Shown here piece after piece: positions 60,149 through 64,000 of a DNA stretch of 64,000 nt; the stretch's first letter is position 1; every line of letters starts with the position of its first letter. Under the pieces are notes generated by a model. That model was given only the letters and a program-made list of their open reading frames with translations, was not told the origin of the DNA and did no database searches. The DNA is from Pollutimonas subterranea (GTDB lineage Bacteria > Pseudomonadota > Gammaproteobacteria > Burkholderiales > Burkholderiaceae_B), in contig NZ_PDNW01000009.1 of assembly GCF_002849655.1 (NCBI RefSeq), positions 1 through 64,000 on the forward strand, in the 5' to 3' direction. Made by a program: the position numbers and the translations under genes.

Positions 60149-61045
60149 ATGTCAATTTCCTCGCTTACAACCACTATCAACCGCTTACAACGGCAGCTGG
60201 CGGACATTTCCCGGGGCATTAGTCAGGAGGTAAAAAAAGAAGCCGACCTGATCGGTCGTATTGGCCAGGTCCGGCGTTCAATAACAAAGAACACGTCACC
60301 AAGTACCTTGAATAGCAAGCTCAGTGAAATTGAGCGCAAACAAAAAGATGTGGCTTCGGTTGCGAGCAAAAAAGCAACACTTGCAAAAAAGGAGGCTGAC
60401 AAGAACAGCCAGCTATTGAAAGCGAAGCTGGATCTAGCAAAGGAGGAAGAGCGTGAACGCAAACGCATTTCAACAGCAAGGGAACGCGAAATCCGAAAGG
60501 AGAACGACCTTGTTCGACAAGGGCAAGCAGCTCAATTGCTTTTGCAACGTCAGCTCAATGCAGAGCACGCTGTGAGCAGCAAGCTTACTGAGGACCTTTC
60601 CTCAGTAGCCTCTCTAGATGATGAACCAGAGATTCAGTACGACCTGTTTATTTCTCACGCTTCTGACGATAAAGACGACTTGGTCGAGCCGCTTGTAAAA
60701 GCCCTACAAGCACTGGACGTGAAGGTTTGGTACGACAAATTCACTCTCAGAGTCGGAGACAGCCTGCGCAAGAAGATCGACCAGGGGCTATCGAACTCTC
60801 GTTTTGGCACCTTGGTCTTGTCGTCAGCGTTCTTCGCTAAGCAGTGGCCTCAGTATGAATTGGACGGGATGACCGCTCTGGAAATGAATGGCAGGAAGAT
60901 GATCCTCCCTATTTGGCACAAAACGTCCAAAAGCGAAGTTATCAAATTCAGCCCCACCCTGGCCGACAAGGTTGCGCTCAATTCGTCGCTTATGACGATC
61001 GAGGAAATTGCTACGGAGCTAGCGGAAGTAGTGCTGGAACGGTAA
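60149..61045 (+). CDS. Coiled-coil TIR protein
   Basis: 298 aa from the ATG at 60149 (AGG-rich site before it); the longer frame from 60059 has no ribosome site. Residues ~1-150 are a Lys/Glu-rich coiled coil with almost no hydrophobic core beyond heptads. Residues ~163-295 are a TIR domain (YDLFISHASDDKDDLVEPLV) with candidate Glu237 in WPQYELDG. The coiled coil could drive the oligomerisation that TIR NADases need. The TIR domain is a near relative of that in the gene at 56400, even to the tail SPTLADKVA/SPSLADKVA. Confidence 0.86.
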   Translation: MSISSLTTTINRLQRQLADISRGISQEVKKEADLIGRIGQVRRSITKNTSPSTLNSKLSEIERKQKDVASVASKKATLAKKEADKNSQLLKAKLDLAKEEERERKRISTAREREIRKENDLVRQGQAAQLLLQRQLNAEHAVSSKLTEDLSSVASLDDEPEIQYDLFISHASDDKDDLVEPLVKALQALDVKVWYDKFTLRVGDSLRKKIDQGLSNSRFGTLVLSSAFFAKQWPQYELDGMTALEMNGRKMILPIWHKTSKSEVIKFSPTLADKVALNSSLMTIEEIATELAEVVLER

Positions 61046-61370
61046 GCTCAATGAGCGGATCGATTACGCGACCGCCGTGACCCTACTGTGCAATCGTTAA
61101 GCGCACCGGGCAATAGTTCTCAGCAGCCACAGTGCCATCCGGTGTGACCGGACAGTCGGATAAAGCAGGTTCTGGGCGATTTCTGCTTGACGCCATAGTC
61201 CGCTTTGGGTCGCAAGCGGCCCTCAACTCATTTTCTTGCCTTCACCGTCCCGACCTCCTGACAGACCTGCTTGCTATGATTGACCTATTCGAACATGGAA
61301 CCTCAATCGCAACATCGTCGACGGCTCGCCTCCAACCACGCCAATCATTGAACGGATCGATCCACGGAAA
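61046..61370. other. Intergenic region after the TIR/SLOG island
   Basis: 325 bp with no supported gene. There is no clear terminator with a T-tract, no repeat and no tRNA or attachment-like sequence. An 87-codon frame (61132-61395) overlaps the next gene and shows no family signature. Confidence 0.4.
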
Positions 61371-62375
61371 ATGCCAATATCCAGCCCAACAATGAAGATG
61401 TTGCTTGCTTTAGCCCTCCCTATCGCCCTGATCTCGGCGCCTGCAGTCGCCGCAGACAACAATGGTGCAACCTCGCAACTTCGCATTACCGAAGTTACTG
61501 AAACCAGTCATCCCTTCGAGGCCCTGTATTGCGCTCGCCAGCCTCTCCAGGTGCGCTTTATTGGCAAGCTGGCAGAAATTGTCGTCAATAATGAAACGCG
61601 CACGCTGATGCAAGCCATGTCGGCGTCCGGCGCGCGCTATGTCGCTCCCGGAGACGACACCACAGTGTTTTGGAGCAAGGGCTCGTTCGCTACCGTCACC
61701 TGGTCAGGCCAGGAGCTACCATTATGCGCTCCGTCAGGCGCCATTATTCCGCCTTATCGAGCTTCGGGTAATGAACCGTTCTGGGCCGTGGCGTACGACG
61801 GTTGGCGTGCAACGCTTAAGCGCCCCGAAGAGCCCGACTTGGTGCGCGACGCGGAAATTGCCGCAACGTCTGTGCAAGGGCAAACGCTGGTAGCGGGTGA
61901 AGGAACAGACGCCTGGCGGCTCGAAGCAAGCGATGGGCTGTGTGTCGACAGCATGAGCGGTATGCCATATCCGCAGCAAACAACGCTGCATTATCAATCG
62001 AAGACTCTGCGCGGTTGCGGCGGCGATCCCGAGCGCCTTCTGCAGGGTGTGACTTGGCGCGTCACACATATCGGCCAGCAAGTGATCAACGACGCCACAT
62101 TGGCGCATATTCGCTTTCTTGCAAACAATAAAATTGCGGGCAGCAGCGGATGTAACCTCTTTTTTGGTCAGTACACCCTGACCGGAGAAGTATTACGCCT
62201 TAAGGACATGGGCAGCACCCGCAGGGCGTGTCCTCCCGAACTGATGGCGCAAGAGTCTGGTTTCTTGAAAATGCTGGCGTCCGTCAGCAGGTTCTCGTTT
62301 GAGGACTCAGACGCACAGCAGCTGCTTTTGCATTCGGACGGCGCCGATATTCGGGTAGAAGCACAAGCGATGTGA
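61371..62375 (+). CDS. Secreted MliC-like plus META-domain protein
   Basis: 334 aa. Signal peptide (LLALALPIALISAPAVAAD, cleavage ~residue 28). Residues ~45-105 resemble the MliC/PliC lysozyme-inhibitor fold (FEALYCARQPLQVRF, GDDTTVFWSKGSFATVTWSG). Residues ~130-215 resemble the YgdR/COG3650-type GNEPFWAV domain. Residues ~220-325 are a META/HslJ domain (TWRVTHIGQQVI, IAGSSGCNLFFGQYTL, TRRACPPELMAQE). It is a periplasmic envelope-stress type of protein. The start may be 61371 or 61392. Confidence 0.75.
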   Translation: MPISSPTMKMLLALALPIALISAPAVAADNNGATSQLRITEVTETSHPFEALYCARQPLQVRFIGKLAEIVVNNETRTLMQAMSASGARYVAPGDDTTVFWSKGSFATVTWSGQELPLCAPSGAIIPPYRASGNEPFWAVAYDGWRATLKRPEEPDLVRDAEIAATSVQGQTLVAGEGTDAWRLEASDGLCVDSMSGMPYPQQTTLHYQSKTLRGCGGDPERLLQGVTWRVTHIGQQVINDATLAHIRFLANNKIAGSSGCNLFFGQYTLTGEVLRLKDMGSTRRACPPELMAQESGFLKMLASVSRFSFEDSDAQQLLLHSDGADIRVEAQAM

Positions 62376-62386
62376 GCCTGGCGTCG

Positions 62387-64000
62387 CTAGGCGCTGGCGC
62401 TTGGTTGCTCGGTAGTCGCCGTTGCGGAGGCGGGCTGGTTGGGCTCAAGGAAGTGAGTGGAAGGGCGGCCATCGGCATTGTGCTGCACGATGCGGGCGGG
62501 CCGGCCTTGCGTGTCAAGCCACACTTGGCCGATTCCCGCACTGTTCCATAAGCGTTCGCCACGATGGCGTTGGTCAGGCAGGCGCGGAAGAATTTTGAGG
62601 TCCCGGCGCTGGGTAAACCAGTTCAGCGGTGAGCGCGGTGCGTAAAGCCAACGGTTGAGGCGATCCAGCCAGTCGAGCAGCCTTCGCGGAAATTCGTTCT
62701 TGATGCCGCTGCTTGTGATCTGCCAGATATGCGGCGTGCGGTCCCGGTCGCGAACCTGCACATCGTAGGCGAAGGAGTAGTGCACGTCGCCCGACAAAAT
62801 AACGTAATTGCCCGGAGTGCGGGAATGGCGAAATATGTTGAGCATGACACTGGCTGCGCCGCGATGTGCCATCCAATTTTCGGCATCGACGGTCAGTGCC
62901 TGACCCCCGAAGGCGAATACCCGTTGTACGACCTCGATCAGCTTGACGCCAAACATGGGCGTTGGCGAAACAATTACGGCCGCCGTTTCATCAAGCAATT
63001 CATGCTGCAGATCGGTCAGCGACTCCCAGTCCATGAGTCCCGAGGGGCGGCTGGGCAATCGTCGGCTGCGCCAGCGACGCGTGCGTGTATCGAGCACGAT
63101 GACAGTCGGTTGCGTGCGCAACACGTAGTCCCACTGGCCAAACGATAGCAGCCGACCGATCAGCGCGTCCTGCGCGGCGGCGTCGAGCCGGTCAACGGCG
63201 TCTGGCGCGGCTGTCAGTGCGTCCATGTCGTCAAGCAGCGCGCCAAAGACATCGGGACGGTTTCCCCAGCCTTGGCACAGCATGTAGGCCATCAGGGCAT
63301 TGCCCACGATGCGCCGCGAAAATGGATGCTCATAGGCGGTGGTTTCCCACTTGGCCGAAAGATTCCAGTCGTCGGTGATGTCGTGATCGTCAAAGATCAT
63401 CAGGGTTTGAACGTGGGCGAGCAGGCGTGCGGCGTTCGGCAGATCGCTACGGAAGCCTTGCAGGGCTTTGGCTTCGTTGCGCCAGCGGCGCGCATGCTCG
63501 GCGTCCAGTACGGGAATCGGTGGCTGGGGCACCAGTTGCCATGGCACCGGTGACCAGACCAGCAGATACATAGCCATCACCTCGGCCAGCGTGACAAGGT
63601 GGTTGTGCGCATTGGCCGTGGTGAAGATCGGCTTCTCCACGCCGCCGAAGAAACGCTCGCGCAGCGCCTCGTTGGACTTGAATGCGGGCAACAGGTCTTC
63701 GCGGCGGTAATAGCTCGCAGGGTGGGCGTAAAGCGCTACGCTGTCCGCGACGACAGCGCCTTCAAGGCACTCGCCATATAGGCCAAGACGACGGATCAGT
63801 GCATGGATTGCAGCCAGCATGGGACCGGCCACGTCATCGGCATAGACCTGGTCGCCACACATCATGAGCATGGCAGGCCGCGCGTCGGCCCGGTCGATAC
63901 GTTCGGCCAACAAATCGTCGGCGCGTGCGAGCCCGTCGCGCGAGGGATGATGCGGCTTGCGGCACGAGCCAAAAAGTATGTCGTCGGCGCGGCTGCGCAG
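62387..64000 (-). CDS. PhoD-like alkaline phosphatase family protein (5' end outside window)
   Basis: The frame stays open to base 64000, so the N-terminus is missing; 537 residues are visible. Metal-site motifs: FGSCRKPHHPSRDG, MLMMCGDQVYADDV (Asp in GDQ), IFDDHDITDDWNLS, and VILSGDVHYSFAYD (Asp-Val-His). This is the PhoD phosphodiesterase/phosphatase arrangement with two metal centres. It is convergent with the META-domain gene, 11 bp apart. The substrate is unknown. Confidence 0.87.
   Translation of the reverse strand: MRSRADDILFGSCRKPHHPSRDGLARADDLLAERIDRADARPAMLMMCGDQVYADDVAGPMLAAIHALIRRLGLYGECLEGAVVADSVALYAHPASYYRREDLLPAFKSNEALRERFFGGVEKPIFTTANAHNHLVTLAEVMAMYLLVWSPVPWQLVPQPPIPVLDAEHARRWRNEAKALQGFRSDLPNAARLLAHVQTLMIFDDHDITDDWNLSAKWETTAYEHPFSRRIVGNALMAYMLCQGWGNRPDVFGALLDDMDALTAAPDAVDRLDAAAQDALIGRLLSFGQWDYVLRTQPTVIVLDTRTRRWRSRRLPSRPSGLMDWESLTDLQHELLDETAAVIVSPTPMFGVKLIEVVQRVFAFGGQALTVDAENWMAHRGAASVMLNIFRHSRTPGNYVILSGDVHYSFAYDVQVRDRDRTPHIWQITSSGIKNEFPRRLLDWLDRLNRWLYAPRSPLNWFTQRRDLKILPRLPDQRHRGERLWNSAGIGQVWLDTQGRPARIVQHNADGRPSTHFLEPNQPASATATTEQPSASA

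Noticed and set aside
56400-61045. Calling the island a canonical type I or II Thoeris system
   Set aside because: No SIR2-SLOG ThsA or Macro-TM effector is encoded; only the ThsB-like and SLOG parts match.
61132-61395. 87-codon plus-strand frame between the TIR island and the META-domain gene
   Set aside because: It overlaps the next gene, has no ribosome site and shows no recognisable motif.
1-64000. CRISPR array
   Set aside because: No regularly spaced repeats with unique spacers were seen; the only phased repeats are the three short boxes at 9811-9846.

Overview
The window looks like the chromosome of a betaproteobacterium of the Alcaligenaceae type (Bordetella, Achromobacter or Pusillimonas relatives). 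The evidence is three Bug/TctC-type periplasmic receptors beside small catabolic operons, several enolase-superfamily genes, TRAP and branched-chain-type solute receptors, cyanophycin genes, and GC-rich coding DNA with long antisense shadow frames. This placement is an inference from gene content. No rRNA, tRNA or CRISPR array was seen.

Layout. 1-5.0 kb: the right end of an IS21-family element abuts an enoyl-CoA hydratase gene whose 5' end is missing. An in-frame fusion of a Bug receptor with a CaiB-type CoA-transferase follows, then an iron alcohol dehydrogenase and an amidohydrolase. 5.2-9.0 kb: a dense strip of toxin-antitoxin genes and their remains (higA with a gutted higB, a collapsed abiEii, RES plus partner, a MazEF-like pair, an XRE antitoxin with only a toxin tail, and an MNT nucleotidyltransferase). 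9.0-15.0 kb: a GntR regulator divergent from an operon of Bug receptor, two mandelate-racemase-type dehydratases, an FAH-family hydrolase and a D-2-hydroxyacid dehydrogenase, probably for a sugar acid or hydroxy acid. 15.2-21.2 kb: three more toxin-antitoxin loci around a carnitine-like cluster (3-hydroxyacyl/carnitine dehydrogenase, solute receptor, beta-keto acid cleavage enzyme). 21.4-31.3 kb: membrane protein, hemerythrin with an NsrR-like operator, two chemoreceptors, a J-domain-like protein, hicB with a hicA remnant, and MetQ. 31.3-37.2 kb: TRAP transporter and a class V aminotransferase. 37.5-49.3 kb: diguanylate cyclase, an SOS-box radical SAM gene, cyanophycinase and cyanophycin synthetase, a FAD-Rieske oxidoreductase, a methyltransferase, an iron-dependent redox enzyme and an asparaginase. 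49.5-56 kb: muconate cycloisomerase, Bug, LysR, alpha/beta hydrolase and dienelactone hydrolase.

56.4-61.05 kb is the most unusual part: five same-strand genes coding for DUF1883-TIR, a ThsB-like TIR (DUF1863), a large TIR protein, a stand-alone SLOG-fold protein, and a coiled-coil TIR protein. The middle three are tightly coupled and are flanked by two proteins with closely similar TIR domains. No SIR2-type ThsA is present. I read this as a Thoeris-related NAD-nucleotide-signalling anti-phage system in which the SLOG sensor is a separate polypeptide. The window ends with a lysozyme-inhibitor/META-type secreted protein and a partial PhoD-like phosphatase.
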